DNA of 64,000 nt. Source: Winogradskyella echinorum. Lineage in GTDB: Bacteria > Bacteroidota > Bacteroidia > Flavobacteriales > Flavobacteriaceae. Within the stretch, counting starts at the first letter, position 1, and each line of letters opens with the position of its first letter. The stretch spans positions 124,001-188,000 of the forward strand of contig NZ_JACOQD010000002.1 in assembly GCF_014297365.1 (NCBI RefSeq). The letters run 5' to 3'. Made by a program: the position numbers and the translations under genes. Below, piece after piece: positions 53,396-62,706 of this stretch. Below the pieces are notes generated by a model. The model was given only the letters and a program-made list of their open reading frames with translations. It did not search any database and was not told the DNA's origin.

Positions 53396-55024
53396 ATGAG
53401 AATACTTGTTTTAGGAATTGCGATGGTGTTTTTTCTCGGATGTAAAGAGGGGAAAACAGAAAAAAAAGAAGAAACTGAATCCCTGAAAAAGCCGAATATT
53501 GTCTTGATAATGGCTGATGATATGGGTTTTTCAGATTTAGGAAATTATGGTTCAGAAATAAATACACCTAGTCTTGACCGACTAGCATCTGAAGGCACAA
53601 GAATATCGCGTTTTTATACGAATACCATTTGTGCCCCTTCACGTACAAGTTTGCTTACAGGTCAATATCCGCACAAAGCAGGTATGGGATTTTTTAATGA
53701 AGATTTTGGTGTACCTGGGTATGAAGGGTATCTTAATAAAGAATCTTTGACCTTAGGTGAGGTATTTAAGACTGGAGGCTATGCTACCTACATGGCTGGC
53801 AAATGGCATGTTGGTAATGAAAAACCTCATTGGCCTTTACAACGAGGTTTCGATAATTTCTTTGGATTTTTAGATGGCGGTGCTAGTTATTTTGATACTA
53901 AGCCTTTACTAAAAGGTCCGCCTTCAACAGCATTCTTATATGAGGGTAATGAGGTTTATAACATAAATAAGGAAGACTTTTATCTAACCGATGAATTAAC
54001 CAGCAGAGCTATTGATTTTGTGAAAGATAAACCAGAAGAAAAACCATTCTTTCTCTATATGGCTTATAATTCACCACATTGGCCTTTACATGCAAAACCT
54101 GAGGATATTGCGAAGTACAAAGGCAAATATGATGCGGGTTGGGATGAGTTACGTAAACTTCGTTTTGAAAACATTAAAAAACTAGGCCTAGTCAATGAAG
54201 ACTGGAATATTTTTAAAGATAAATTATTACCACCATGGGATAGTCTAAGTGCAGAAGAAAAAAGCGAATGGACCTTGAAAATGGAAGTTTATGCTGCAAT
54301 GGTAGACAATTTGGATCAAAATATTGGTAAACTTTTAAATTACTTAGGTACTTCTGGTCAATTAGATAATACAGTGGTCATATTTCTTTCTGATAACGGA
54401 GCAGAAAATATGGATGTTGGTAAAATGCCTTTTACTGTTAAACGAAATGAAGGACCCGTTGGTACAGCTGGTTCTATGGAAGCTTACACAAAAAACTGGG
54501 CTCAAGTTTCAAATAGTCCTTTAAGAAGCTACAAATCTTCTCCTTATGAAGGCGGAGTAGCTACTCCGTTCATAATTCGATATCCAGGTCAAAAAGAAAA
54601 GAGCAATATATTAAAGGGCGGCACACATGTTATTGATATTATGCCAACCTTATTAAATATTGCTCAAATTGATTATCCAGAAACCTATAATGGCATAAAA
54701 GTTAACTCCCTAGCAGGTGAAAGTTTTCTGCCATTATTACAAGGTGAAGATTGGAAAAGAGAACAACCCATTTGTTTTGAATGGTTTGGTGATCGTGCGG
54801 TTTGGTTGGGAGATTTAAAAGGAGTTTCAGTGTATCCAGGAAATACATGGGAGTTATATGACCTAGCTGCGGATAGAACAGAAACAAATAATATTGCAGA
54901 CTCACAACCAGAAACCATTGCAAAAATGGATGCTATTTATAACGAATGGGCAAATGCCAATGGCGTTTTTGCATGGTCAGAGGAAATGAGTAAAAAAACA
55001 CCGTTTAGAAAATCACCACACTAA
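53396..55024 (+). CDS. Lipoprotein arylsulfatase (type I, formylglycine)
   Basis: 542 residues. A lipoprotein signal with Cys at 16 (FLGC) is followed by the sulfatase metal site NIVLIMADDMGFSDLGNYG. The maturation motif CAPSRTSLLTG (Cys 79, CxPSR) is converted to formylglycine. A later MAGKWHVGNEKPHWPLQRGF block and FLSDNGAE (calcium) are also typical. The closing sequence PFRKSPH suits arylsulfatases of about 540 residues. It should cleave sulfate esters outside the cytoplasm. It needs a formylglycine-generating enzyme, and the only local candidate is a relic (57175-57344). Confidence 0.9.
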   Translation: MRILVLGIAMVFFLGCKEGKTEKKEETESLKKPNIVLIMADDMGFSDLGNYGSEINTPSLDRLASEGTRISRFYTNTICAPSRTSLLTGQYPHKAGMGFFNEDFGVPGYEGYLNKESLTLGEVFKTGGYATYMAGKWHVGNEKPHWPLQRGFDNFFGFLDGGASYFDTKPLLKGPPSTAFLYEGNEVYNINKEDFYLTDELTSRAIDFVKDKPEEKPFFLYMAYNSPHWPLHAKPEDIAKYKGKYDAGWDELRKLRFENIKKLGLVNEDWNIFKDKLLPPWDSLSAEEKSEWTLKMEVYAAMVDNLDQNIGKLLNYLGTSGQLDNTVVIFLSDNGAENMDVGKMPFTVKRNEGPVGTAGSMEAYTKNWAQVSNSPLRSYKSSPYEGGVATPFIIRYPGQKEKSNILKGGTHVIDIMPTLLNIAQIDYPETYNGIKVNSLAGESFLPLLQGEDWKREQPICFEWFGDRAVWLGDLKGVSVYPGNTWELYDLAADRTETNNIADSQPETIAKMDAIYNEWANANGVFAWSEEMSKKTPFRKSPH

Positions 55025-55035
55025 AAATATAAGAA

Positions 55036-56247
55036 ATGAAAAAACTCTTCTCGTATGAAAATGGCATAGTGAGCTTAATGGCACTAACCTTTGGTGTGTT
55101 GTTTTTTGACAGGCTTGCACTTAACTATTTGGTGCCTTATGTAGCAAAAGACCTAAGTCTTAATAATACTCAAATAGGCTTATTAGCTGCTGGTTTATCA
55201 TTAGCTTGGGCCTTTTCTAGTTATTTTACAACGGCTTGGTCTGAGTCTAAAAACAAAAATAAAATTACTTTTATTTTAGCAATTTTCATTTTTTCTATTT
55301 GCTCTTTCGGATCTGGTTTAGCGATTGGTTTTGGTACATTATTGGTGGCCCGTTTAATTATGGGTTTGGCTGAAGGTCCAGTAATTCCATTGGCGCAGGT
55401 CTTTGTGGAACGGGAGTCAACACCTAGTAGACTTGGTCTTAATGTAGGTATATTACAAGCCGTTGGTGGTGCCTTATTCGGTTCCATTTTAGCACCAGTA
55501 ATTTTGATTCAGATAGCTGAAAATATGGGTTGGCGTACAGCCTTTTATATAGCAGGTGTTCCTGGTTTGGTATTAGGTCTAATTGCGGTCTTCTATCTTA
55601 AAAAGTCGACTACAGAAAGTAGAGGTGCTAAAAACAATACAGGTTTTGCACTAAAAGAAATTTGGGCTTATAAAAACATTAAATGGGGAACAGCTTTGGC
55701 TTGTTGTGTTTTTGGATGGTGGTTTGCTACCATTCCTTTTATTACCAAATATTTTACTGATGTACAAGGCATGTCGGCAGGTGATATGCAAAAGACCATG
55801 GGTTTACTGGGAGTTGCCATGCTTTTGTCATCTCTTTTTTTTCCAGGTATATCAGATAAAATCGGAAGAAAAAAAGCACTCTATATCGCTATTAGTTTAG
55901 GTATATTTTATCCTTTTGTGGTATATTTTTTAAATGGATCAAGTATTCATTTACCAGCTATGTTTTTAAGTTATGCTATGGTTGGTGCGATACCATTAGT
56001 TGCTGCTATAGTACCCTCAGAAGCTGTACCTAATCATTTAAAAGCTAAAGCGATTGGTTTTGTGACTGCGGTTGCAGAAATTGTAGGTGGTGTAATTGTA
56101 CCTGCTATATCTGGAGCACTTTCAGATATATTTGATGAATCAGCATTTTTATGGGTAGCTGCCGTATTAGCAGTATTATCCTTGTTTTTCCTTTCTAAGT
56201 TAGAGGAAACAAAAGGTAAAGAATTTCCTGCAGAAGAGGTTAATTAA
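55036..56247 (+). CDS. MFS transporter, probable aromatic-acid or organic-anion importer
   Basis: 403 residues, 12 hydrophobic segments. The first cytoplasmic loop (SYFTTAWSESKNKNK) and the GxLadriGRK-type second loop (PGISDKIGRKKALYIAI) are typical MFS features. It lies 11 bases after the sulfatase and four before the DUF3861 gene, so it probably brings the desulfated product across the inner membrane. The exact substrate cannot be read from the sequence. Confidence 0.85.
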   Translation: MKKLFSYENGIVSLMALTFGVLFFDRLALNYLVPYVAKDLSLNNTQIGLLAAGLSLAWAFSSYFTTAWSESKNKNKITFILAIFIFSICSFGSGLAIGFGTLLVARLIMGLAEGPVIPLAQVFVERESTPSRLGLNVGILQAVGGALFGSILAPVILIQIAENMGWRTAFYIAGVPGLVLGLIAVFYLKKSTTESRGAKNNTGFALKEIWAYKNIKWGTALACCVFGWWFATIPFITKYFTDVQGMSAGDMQKTMGLLGVAMLLSSLFFPGISDKIGRKKALYIAISLGIFYPFVVYFLNGSSIHLPAMFLSYAMVGAIPLVAAIVPSEAVPNHLKAKAIGFVTAVAEIVGGVIVPAISGALSDIFDESAFLWVAAVLAVLSLFFLSKLEETKGKEFPAEEVN

Positions 56248-56251
56248 AAAG

Positions 56252-56545
56252 ATGATGAAAAAAGCAAATACATACAAATTAAGATTAGAACTCTTAGAAC
56301 TATTAAGACCAGATGATACGATTTACGAGCCTATTGAATTAGAATTTGGAAATCATGACAACATATTTGCCATTATTGAAAAAATGAAAAAAAGAAACCG
56401 TTTTAAAACAGAACAAGATTCGGTTGAATTTGCAATTGGACTTAAACTTTTTAGTGAAGTTATGTTAAAAAACAAAGACAATCCACTATTTGAAGATTTC
56501 AGACCAGCTTTTGGTGAATTAATGAAAAAAATAAAGTCAAGTTAA
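56252..56545 (+). CDS. DUF3861 family protein
   Basis: 97 residues. Shows the family pattern: a YKLRLELLEL start, IELEFGNHDNIFAIIEKMKKR, then FAIGLKLFSEVMLKNKDNPLFEDFRPAF. The function is unknown and a signal peptide is absent. A second ATG three bases downstream is possible. It lies four bases after the transporter gene within a probable operon; its presence in a catabolic operon is unusual. Confidence 0.75.
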   Translation: MMKKANTYKLRLELLELLRPDDTIYEPIELEFGNHDNIFAIIEKMKKRNRFKTEQDSVEFAIGLKLFSEVMLKNKDNPLFEDFRPAFGELMKKIKSS

Positions 56546-56551
56546 TAATTT

Positions 56552-57178
56552 ATGCAGCTAGATCCAAGTTTTAAAAAAGTTTTAGAAGATTATGATAAAC
56601 GCGTGAATGATGAAAATCAGTTAATGGAATCATTATCTAAAGTTGATGCAATGAAACGTCGAGATGAGTTTTTACTTCCTGTTGGTGAAGATGCCGCTAT
56701 TTTCATGAATACTTTAATAAAATCAGCTAAATCTAAAAGTATTTTAGAGATAGGGACCTCTTACGGGTATTCAACACTTTGGTTAGCTGAGGCAGCTAGA
56801 ACAAATGGCGGTAAGGTTATTACTTTAGAGAATAATTTAGATAAAATAATGTATGCCAAAGATAAAATATCAAAAGCTGGTTTATCAAAATTTGTCGATT
56901 TCAGACATGGTGATGCTTTATTAAACATAAAAAATGCTACAGAAACTTTTGACTTTGTTCTTTTAGATTTATGGAAAGAATTATATGTGCCTTGTTTCAA
57001 TTTGTTTTCGCCTAAATTAAATGATGGTGCATGGGTATTGGGTGATAATATGATTTTTCCACCTATTTCTAAAAAAGAATCAGAAGCTTATCAAAATATA
57101 ATTAGAGCGAAAGAGACTTTTACATCAATATTGTTACCTATTGGAAGTGGTATAGAAGTAAGTCAATATCACTCATGA
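56552..57178 (+). CDS. SAM-dependent O-methyltransferase (catechol-type)
   Basis: 208 residues. The SAM site is SILEIGTSYGYSTLWLAEAA, followed by GKVITLENNLDKIMYAKDKI and FVLLDLWKELYVPCFNLFSPKLNDGAWVLGDNMIF. This resembles class I catechol-O-methyltransferases, with the acidic LENN and LLDL blocks. In a catabolic cluster it might methylate a dihydroxylated intermediate or handle a related phenol (inference). Six bases separate it from the DUF3861 gene, and its stop overlaps the relic that follows. Confidence 0.85.
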   Translation: MQLDPSFKKVLEDYDKRVNDENQLMESLSKVDAMKRRDEFLLPVGEDAAIFMNTLIKSAKSKSILEIGTSYGYSTLWLAEAARTNGGKVITLENNLDKIMYAKDKISKAGLSKFVDFRHGDALLNIKNATETFDFVLLDLWKELYVPCFNLFSPKLNDGAWVLGDNMIFPPISKKESEAYQNIIRAKETFTSILLPIGSGIEVSQYHS

Positions 57179-57344
57179 TGGAATTATTTAGAGGTATCCT
57201 TTTTTTTGCATTTTGCTGCTTTTATTCTTGTAATAAAAGTGTTAAGGTCTAGAACCTGTGAGCTACCAACAATTTGAAAAATTTGTAATTGAAACGGGTT
57301 ATGTAACCGATGCAGAGAAATATAAATGGTCTATTAATATGTAA
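57175..57344 (+). pseudogene. Relic of a formylglycine-generating enzyme lipoprotein
   Basis: An ATG at 57175 overlaps the methyltransferase stop (ATGA). It opens a lipoprotein signal (MMELFRGILFFAFCCFYSC...), but the frame stops at 57250-57252. In another frame, 57249-57344 reads PVSYQQFEKFVIETGYVTDA followed by EKYKWSINM and a stop. That strip matches the FGE-sulfatase (SUMF1) domain, where V-x-F-x-FV-x-TGYVT-AE-W-S is typical. A working enzyme needs about 250-300 residues, so almost all of it is gone through a frameshift and deletion. Confidence 0.75.
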
Positions 57345-57538
57345 AAACAATTGACATCTCTTAATTTAAACTAAAGAAGTTTTGAATGTGAAATGAATAT
57401 TAATTTTAGACATATCTATAAAATACTATTAAAAGAGTTGATTTTGAATATAATTAGCTGATTACTGATTAACTAAAACAACAGAGAAGAATTAAATTTG
57501 AATTAGAAAATTCTTATTAAAAAATAAATTTTTATAAA

Positions 57539-58531
57539 ATGGCAAAGAACCCACATTATTTTTCGCAATTAGCGCACATTGAAGTGCTTACTGAGAACTT
57601 AGATAAATCTGTAGAATTTTTCAGGGATGTTGTTGGAATGGATGAAACAGGAAGAACCGAAAAATCTGTCTATCTGAGAGCATGGGGTGATTACTTTCAT
57701 CATACCTTAAAATTAACGCAAAGTAAAACATCAGGTTTAGGTCACTTAGGATGGCGTGCTGATAGTCCTGAAGCTTTGGAAGAGGCAGTGGAATATTTAG
57801 ATAGCATTGGAGCCGGTCTAGGCTGGGAAGAACCAGATTTAGGTCACGGAAAAGCCTATCGTTTTAAATCTCCTGAAGGACATATGCATGAAGTATTCTG
57901 GGATGTAGAATGGTTACGTGAAGAAGGAGAAAGAGGAAGTATTTACGCAGACCGATATTCTAGTAATCGTCTAAAAGGTGCAAACCCTAGAAGATTTGAC
58001 CATGTTACCTATATGGTTTCAAAAGGAGCCTATCCTGCAGAAAAAGCATTTTGGAAAGGCTTAGGGTTAAAAAACCCTGATGAAATTCGTATTGAAGACC
58101 ATATTCCACCTATTGGTGGCTTGCATACCATTGCCAATCTATCGCATGACATCGCAATTTTTACAGACCCAAATATTGAACCTAATGAGGCAGTATTAAA
58201 CCATATTTGCTGGAATGTAGATAGCAGAGAAGAAGTTCTGTTAGCTTTAGATTACTTTATAGAAAAAGGGCACAAAAGCGTAATGGGAGCACCAACCAGA
58301 CATAAGGCTGATGAAGGTTTCTTTATATACATACGTGACCCTGGAAGTGGCGTTCTATTTGAATTCTATGCCTGTGCCAGATTGGTGTTTGCACCAGACC
58401 ATTTAGATGTGCATTATTTAAAAGATAATCCTAATGATGCTTGGGGCTCTGTAAATCCGTTTGCGGAAATGGCAAAAGGGAAAAAACTAGGCCTTTCAGA
58501 GGATGGTACGGTTAAGCCTGTAGATATTTAA
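57539..58531 (+). CDS. Type I extradiol ring-cleavage dioxygenase (VOC fold)
   Basis: 330 residues, two vicinal-oxygen-chelate domains. The iron ligands are H155 (RRFDHVTYMV), H222 (LNHICWNVD) and E275 (LFEFYA), and the second-sphere RHKADEGFFIYIRDPGSG holds H255 and Y264. It cleaves a catechol next to, not between, the hydroxyls. A -7-like TAAATTTG lies at 57493-57500. It starts 112 bases before the hydrolase and leads the final catabolic block. The substrate is probably the diol made by the FAD monooxygenase two genes downstream. Confidence 0.85.
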   Translation: MAKNPHYFSQLAHIEVLTENLDKSVEFFRDVVGMDETGRTEKSVYLRAWGDYFHHTLKLTQSKTSGLGHLGWRADSPEALEEAVEYLDSIGAGLGWEEPDLGHGKAYRFKSPEGHMHEVFWDVEWLREEGERGSIYADRYSSNRLKGANPRRFDHVTYMVSKGAYPAEKAFWKGLGLKNPDEIRIEDHIPPIGGLHTIANLSHDIAIFTDPNIEPNEAVLNHICWNVDSREEVLLALDYFIEKGHKSVMGAPTRHKADEGFFIYIRDPGSGVLFEFYACARLVFAPDHLDVHYLKDNPNDAWGSVNPFAEMAKGKKLGLSEDGTVKPVDI

Positions 58532-58643
58532 GTGGTATCACAACTATTGAATTGTAAGCAAAAGAAAATAAATAAAAATAGATAGCGGGTACTCATTAAC
58601 ATTAAGGTTATTAGAGTACTAATATCAAAATTAAAAATACATT

Positions 58644-59759
58644 ATGTGGCATTTTTTTCCGGGCAAATATATGCCTTCGTACCAAGTAAATAGAGCGTTA
58701 ACCCAAGCCCATTATGGCGGTGGTGAATTTGCAGAAATTTTGGAAGTAGCAGGTAATATTGACCCAGACAATAGAGAGACCTTTAATATAGCTTGGTTAA
58801 ACAAAGGCAACGAAGTTTATGAATGGGCAGAAGATTACGAGAATAAGAAAGCTTTTGTTTCTGCAAGAAGAACCTATTTAAGAGCGTTCAATTATCTGCG
58901 TACGGCTGAGTTTTTCATGAATCTGCATGATGACCGAAAAATTAAGACCTACGTGAAAGCACGTCAGGCATTTATTAATGCAACAAAATACTTTGAAGAG
59001 AAACCACTAACAGTAGAAGTCCCTTTTGAAGGTTCTTTTTTACCTGGGTATCTTTTCAAGCCTAAGGGCGTAAAAAACCCACCAGTTATGGTTATGTTTG
59101 GTGGATTAGATAGTTTGGCTGAAGAACTCTATTTCGGAATTGGAGACCACTTGATGGAAAGAGGCATCGCTTTATTAGCAATGGATGGACCAGGTCAAGG
59201 CGCAGCGTTACGTCTAAACCATATTCATTCTAGACACGATTATAATGTGGCCGGTACAGCTGTATTGGATTGGGTTTTAGACAACTTAAAGGATGAAGTG
59301 GACACTACAAGTGTGGGTATTGCAGGTGTATCGATGGGTGGCTATATGGCAGCTCGTTGTGCAGCATTTGAGCCACGTTTTAAAGTATGTATGATTTTTG
59401 GTGCCGTTTGGTCTTATTATTCCGTTTGGGCTGGCCGAAGTGGTAAACATCCGCTGGCGGAAATTGTACAGCATATTATGGATGAGGATACCTACGAAGG
59501 AGTGCTTAAAAAACTAGAAGGCTTTACACTGGAAAATGGCGTTGCAGAAAAAATTTCAATGCCTACATTCATTATGCATGGCGGTGGCGATAAGCAAAAT
59601 TTTGCAGAACATGCCATCACACTAGAAAAGCATTTGACTTGTGAGCATAAAATGAAAATTGTTCCAGAAGGAGAAAGCGGTGCACAACATTGTCAAGTAG
59701 ATAATTTTATGCCAACGTTAGATATGTACGATTGGATTGCTGAAAAAATTCATGCATAG
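58644..59759 (+). CDS. Alpha/beta hydrolase (2,6-dihydroxypseudooxynicotine hydrolase-like)
   Basis: 371 residues. A 125-residue N-terminal helical segment precedes the alpha/beta hydrolase core. Ser230 in AGVSMGGYM is the nucleophile; Asp316 in MHGGGDKQN and His349 in GAQHC complete a triad. The layout with helical N-terminus resembles C-C bond hydrolases such as 2,6-dihydroxypseudooxynicotine hydrolase. After the extradiol enzyme it would cut the meta-cleavage product (inference). Probable operon with the two genes that follow. Confidence 0.8.
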   Translation: MWHFFPGKYMPSYQVNRALTQAHYGGGEFAEILEVAGNIDPDNRETFNIAWLNKGNEVYEWAEDYENKKAFVSARRTYLRAFNYLRTAEFFMNLHDDRKIKTYVKARQAFINATKYFEEKPLTVEVPFEGSFLPGYLFKPKGVKNPPVMVMFGGLDSLAEELYFGIGDHLMERGIALLAMDGPGQGAALRLNHIHSRHDYNVAGTAVLDWVLDNLKDEVDTTSVGIAGVSMGGYMAARCAAFEPRFKVCMIFGAVWSYYSVWAGRSGKHPLAEIVQHIMDEDTYEGVLKKLEGFTLENGVAEKISMPTFIMHGGGDKQNFAEHAITLEKHLTCEHKMKIVPEGESGAQHCQVDNFMPTLDMYDWIAEKIHA

Positions 59760-59796
59760 CTCTTCGTATTACAGTATAATTTAAAAAAGAAAACAC

Positions 59797-60936
59797 ATGG
59801 CAGCAGTAAAAAAGGTACTTGTAGTTGGAGGAGGCATTGGTGGTCAATCTGTGGCAATTGCTTTAGCCCAAAATGGTGTTGAAGTTGAAATAGCAGAAAG
59901 ACTAGATGTATACAATGTATATGGTGTAGGAATCATTCAACAAATGAATGCTTTAAGAGCACTAGATTTATTAGGTCTAGCAGATGAAACTATGAAGCAG
60001 GGATACCCATACGGGCAATTAAAAATGAATACCGCAACAGGTCATTTTATTGGTCTTGCAGGAGCACCACCAATGGGAAAATACCCAAGCCATAATGGTA
60101 TTTCAAGACGTACTTTGCATGAAATCATGTATGAAAGAGCTATCAAACTTGGTGTTCACTATAAAATGGGAACTACAGTAAGTCATATCGAAAATGATAC
60201 AGATGACGTTACCGTAACTTTTACCGATAACACTAAAAAAACCTATGATATCTTAATCGCTTCAGATGGTATAAATTCTGATATGCGTAAATTGATTTTT
60301 GGTGATTTTAAACCAAAATATATGGGTGTTTCAGTTTGGCGATATGCTTTTAAAAAGCATGAAGATTTAGATACTGCATATATGTATTATGGAAAGCGCA
60401 GTAAAATTGGGTTTATACCAATGTCAGAAGATAGTATGTATATGTTTTTGGTATCTGCTGAAGGAGCAGATAACCCATGGATTGAAAAATCAGCTTATAT
60501 TCCTATGCTAAAAGAGTATTTAGCTGAGTTTCCTATTAAAATTGCTCAAGATGCCAGAGAACAAATTACAGATCCAGATTTAGTAAACTATCGCCCAATA
60601 GAAGCTAGTCATTTGCCAGACCCTTGGTATAAAAACAGAGCTATAGTTATTGGCGATGGTGCGCATGCAACTGTACCGCAATTAGGTTCTGGTGCTGCAT
60701 TAGCCTTGGAAGATGGTGTAGTTTTGGCAGAAGAATTAGAACAGGCTGGTACAGTAGAAGAAGCATTTAAAGCCTTTATGAAAAGACGTTATGAACGCTG
60801 TATGGCTATTGTAACAGCATCTGAGACTCTCGCAGAATGGGAATTATTAGAGTTTGAAGGAAATCAGTTACCTGAAGGAGCAAATATAGGTCAGGTTATT
60901 GGTAAGGCAATGGGTGTTTTAATGCAGCCCATCTAA
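59797..60936 (+). CDS. FAD-dependent aromatic hydroxylase
   Basis: 379 residues. FAD-binding VVGGGIGGQSVAIALAQNG, the DG motif ASDGINSDMRK and the IGDGAHATVPQLGSGAALALEDGVVLAEEL motif are those of the 2-polyprenyl-6-methoxyphenol hydroxylase (3-hydroxybenzoate 6-hydroxylase) group. It likely hydroxylates a phenol to the diol used by the extradiol dioxygenase. It lies 37 bases after the hydrolase and 15 before the FAH-family gene. Confidence 0.85.
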   Translation: MAAVKKVLVVGGGIGGQSVAIALAQNGVEVEIAERLDVYNVYGVGIIQQMNALRALDLLGLADETMKQGYPYGQLKMNTATGHFIGLAGAPPMGKYPSHNGISRRTLHEIMYERAIKLGVHYKMGTTVSHIENDTDDVTVTFTDNTKKTYDILIASDGINSDMRKLIFGDFKPKYMGVSVWRYAFKKHEDLDTAYMYYGKRSKIGFIPMSEDSMYMFLVSAEGADNPWIEKSAYIPMLKEYLAEFPIKIAQDAREQITDPDLVNYRPIEASHLPDPWYKNRAIVIGDGAHATVPQLGSGAALALEDGVVLAEELEQAGTVEEAFKAFMKRRYERCMAIVTASETLAEWELLEFEGNQLPEGANIGQVIGKAMGVLMQPI

Positions 60937-60951
60937 TAAAATTGAATAGCT

Positions 60952-61911
60952 ATGAAATTAGTAACATTTGAAGATAAACTAGGCACTGTTCATACCGGAT
61001 GGCTTAAAGGAGAAGGCGTAGTCGGCATGAAAAAAGCAGACCCAAATTTGCCAAATGATATGCTTAGTTTTATAGATGACCATGAACGCTATTTCAAAAT
61101 TATAAAAGATAATAATCTAGAAAATGTAGCACCTCATTATCAACTATCAGAAGTAAAACTATTGGCTCCATTAACGAATCCAAGAAGTTTTAGAGATTAT
61201 GTTGCTTTTGAGGAGCACATGTTAAATGCTTCAAAGACTTTTGGGCATACTGTTAGCCCAGAATGGTATAATATTCCTATTTTCTATTTTACCAATCACC
61301 AAGCTATTTTTGGGCCAAATGATGAAATTAAACGACCAGAAAAAGAAACCAAATTTGACATAGAATTGGAGCTAGCTGTTATTATTGGTAAGAAAGGTAA
61401 TGATATTCAGGATGAAAATGCAGATGATTATATTTTTGGATATACTATTTTTAATGATTGGACTGCAAGAGCAATTCAAAGACAAGAAATGACCGTGCCT
61501 CTTGGGCCGCACAAAGGCAAGGATTTCGCCAATGCTATCGGACCATGTATTGTAACTAAAGATGAGTTCGAGAAATATAGATGTACGATTTCAAGAGAAA
61601 CACATCCAGAGCATTTGCAAATGCCACATACTACAGATGGTCGTTTCGATTTAAAAATGACGGCACGAATAAACGGCGAGACTATCTGTGAAGGAAATTA
61701 CAAAACCGTGTATTGGACTTTTCCACAAATGATAAAACGAGCTTCAGAAAATAATGTGTCTTTAATGCCAGGTGATATTTTAGGGAGTGGTACTGTTGGT
61801 TGGGGAAGTTTAATTGAAAAAAATTTTTCAGTACATAGATCATTAGAGCCTGGAGATATTGTAGAATTAGAAATTGAAAATATAGGAATATTAAAAAATA
61901 CAGTAGTTTGA
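60952..61911 (+). CDS. Fumarylacetoacetate-hydrolase-family enzyme
   Basis: 319 residues. The FAH domain shows ITPRSFRDYVAFEEHM-type start (LTNPRSFRDY) near residue 76. The metal ligands are in KFDIELELAVIIGKKG, with later acidic residues in GYTIFNDWTARAIQRQEM, followed by PGDILGSGTVGWG. Members hydrolyse or decarboxylate the ring-opened diketo acid. In OrcABC-like pathways the third enzyme belongs to this family. It is the last gene of the island; a hairpin follows. Confidence 0.85.
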   Translation: MKLVTFEDKLGTVHTGWLKGEGVVGMKKADPNLPNDMLSFIDDHERYFKIIKDNNLENVAPHYQLSEVKLLAPLTNPRSFRDYVAFEEHMLNASKTFGHTVSPEWYNIPIFYFTNHQAIFGPNDEIKRPEKETKFDIELELAVIIGKKGNDIQDENADDYIFGYTIFNDWTARAIQRQEMTVPLGPHKGKDFANAIGPCIVTKDEFEKYRCTISRETHPEHLQMPHTTDGRFDLKMTARINGETICEGNYKTVYWTFPQMIKRASENNVSLMPGDILGSGTVGWGSLIEKNFSVHRSLEPGDIVELEIENIGILKNTVV

Positions 61912-61977
61912 TTTATCTTTAAAAATAAAAAACTCAAAGAAAAGCTAAACTCGAACTTCTATAGAGATATTAAATAA

Positions 61978-62039
61978 AAAATGTCAAGAGGGCTAAAATA
62001 ATATTTAGCTAAAATTGAAAAAAATAATCTTGACATTTT
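61978..62039. terminator. Nested hairpin at the end of the catabolic island
   Basis: AAAATGTCAAGA (61978-61989) pairs with its inverse (62028-62039), enclosing a smaller GCTAAA/TTTAGC stem. It lies 66 bases after the FAH-family stop and directly before repeat copy A3. Confidence 0.6.
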
Positions 62040-62040
62040 A

Positions 62041-62485
62041 TCCATTCCACACACATTTACTCATTCAATTTTTCTATTAAATAAATAGGTGTTGTGAATC
62101 TCACAAGTTCGATTTACATCCACTCCTCTACCCTTTATTCATGTGATTTCTATTTTATTATATCGGTATTAGTGAATCTCGTGCCTCGATTTCAGAAAAA
62201 GAGTGTTTTACTCAAATTAATAATTGCGTATTATGGATTCGTGAACCAACAGAGTTGGTTTCTTGCACTACACTTATTTAATAAATAAGTGCTCGTGAAT
62301 TTCAAAATCAGAGATTTCTCGATTTCATTAACATCATAAAGCAACTTTTTAAGATAAAGTTTTTCAGGAACAATATACTAACATGCGCTTTTAACCACAT
62401 CGAAGATTCATGAGTTCCTTAATTTAAAATAGAAATCTTACGAATAAAGCCCATGTTGTACAAAACGCAAGTACATTATGAAACA
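62041..62485. repeat. Dispersed repeat, copy A3
   Basis: Opens with TCCATTCCACACACATTTAC and shares ACTAACATGCGCTTTTAACC, AATTTAAAATAGAAATCTT and GCCCATGTTGTACAAAACG with A1. It is longer inside, where pieces of the unit are repeated, and lacks the right half with TGTCCTATA. A separate flavobacterial motif (GTTGAGCGTAATCGAAGT) follows near 62517. Confidence 0.75.
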
Positions 62486-62706
62486 ATAGATTATCATAAT
62501 TTGACCTGTCGCCTGTGTTGAGCGTAATCGAAGTATAAAATGGCATTAATCATTAAAATATATGCTTTAATGTATTAATTGCTTTCTACTCAAAAAAAAT
62601 GAAAAGTTATTTACTAATACCAAACCATAAAGTAAATAACTTGACAATACTATGTTATGTCCTTATCTTGCAATTTCGTTACATTTTCCAAAACCAATGA
62701 TATAAA

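Noticed and set aside
62094..62288. 64-residue ORF inside repeat copy A3
   Set aside because: It lies entirely within the repeat, has no recognisable domain and its frame is not kept in copies A1 and A2.
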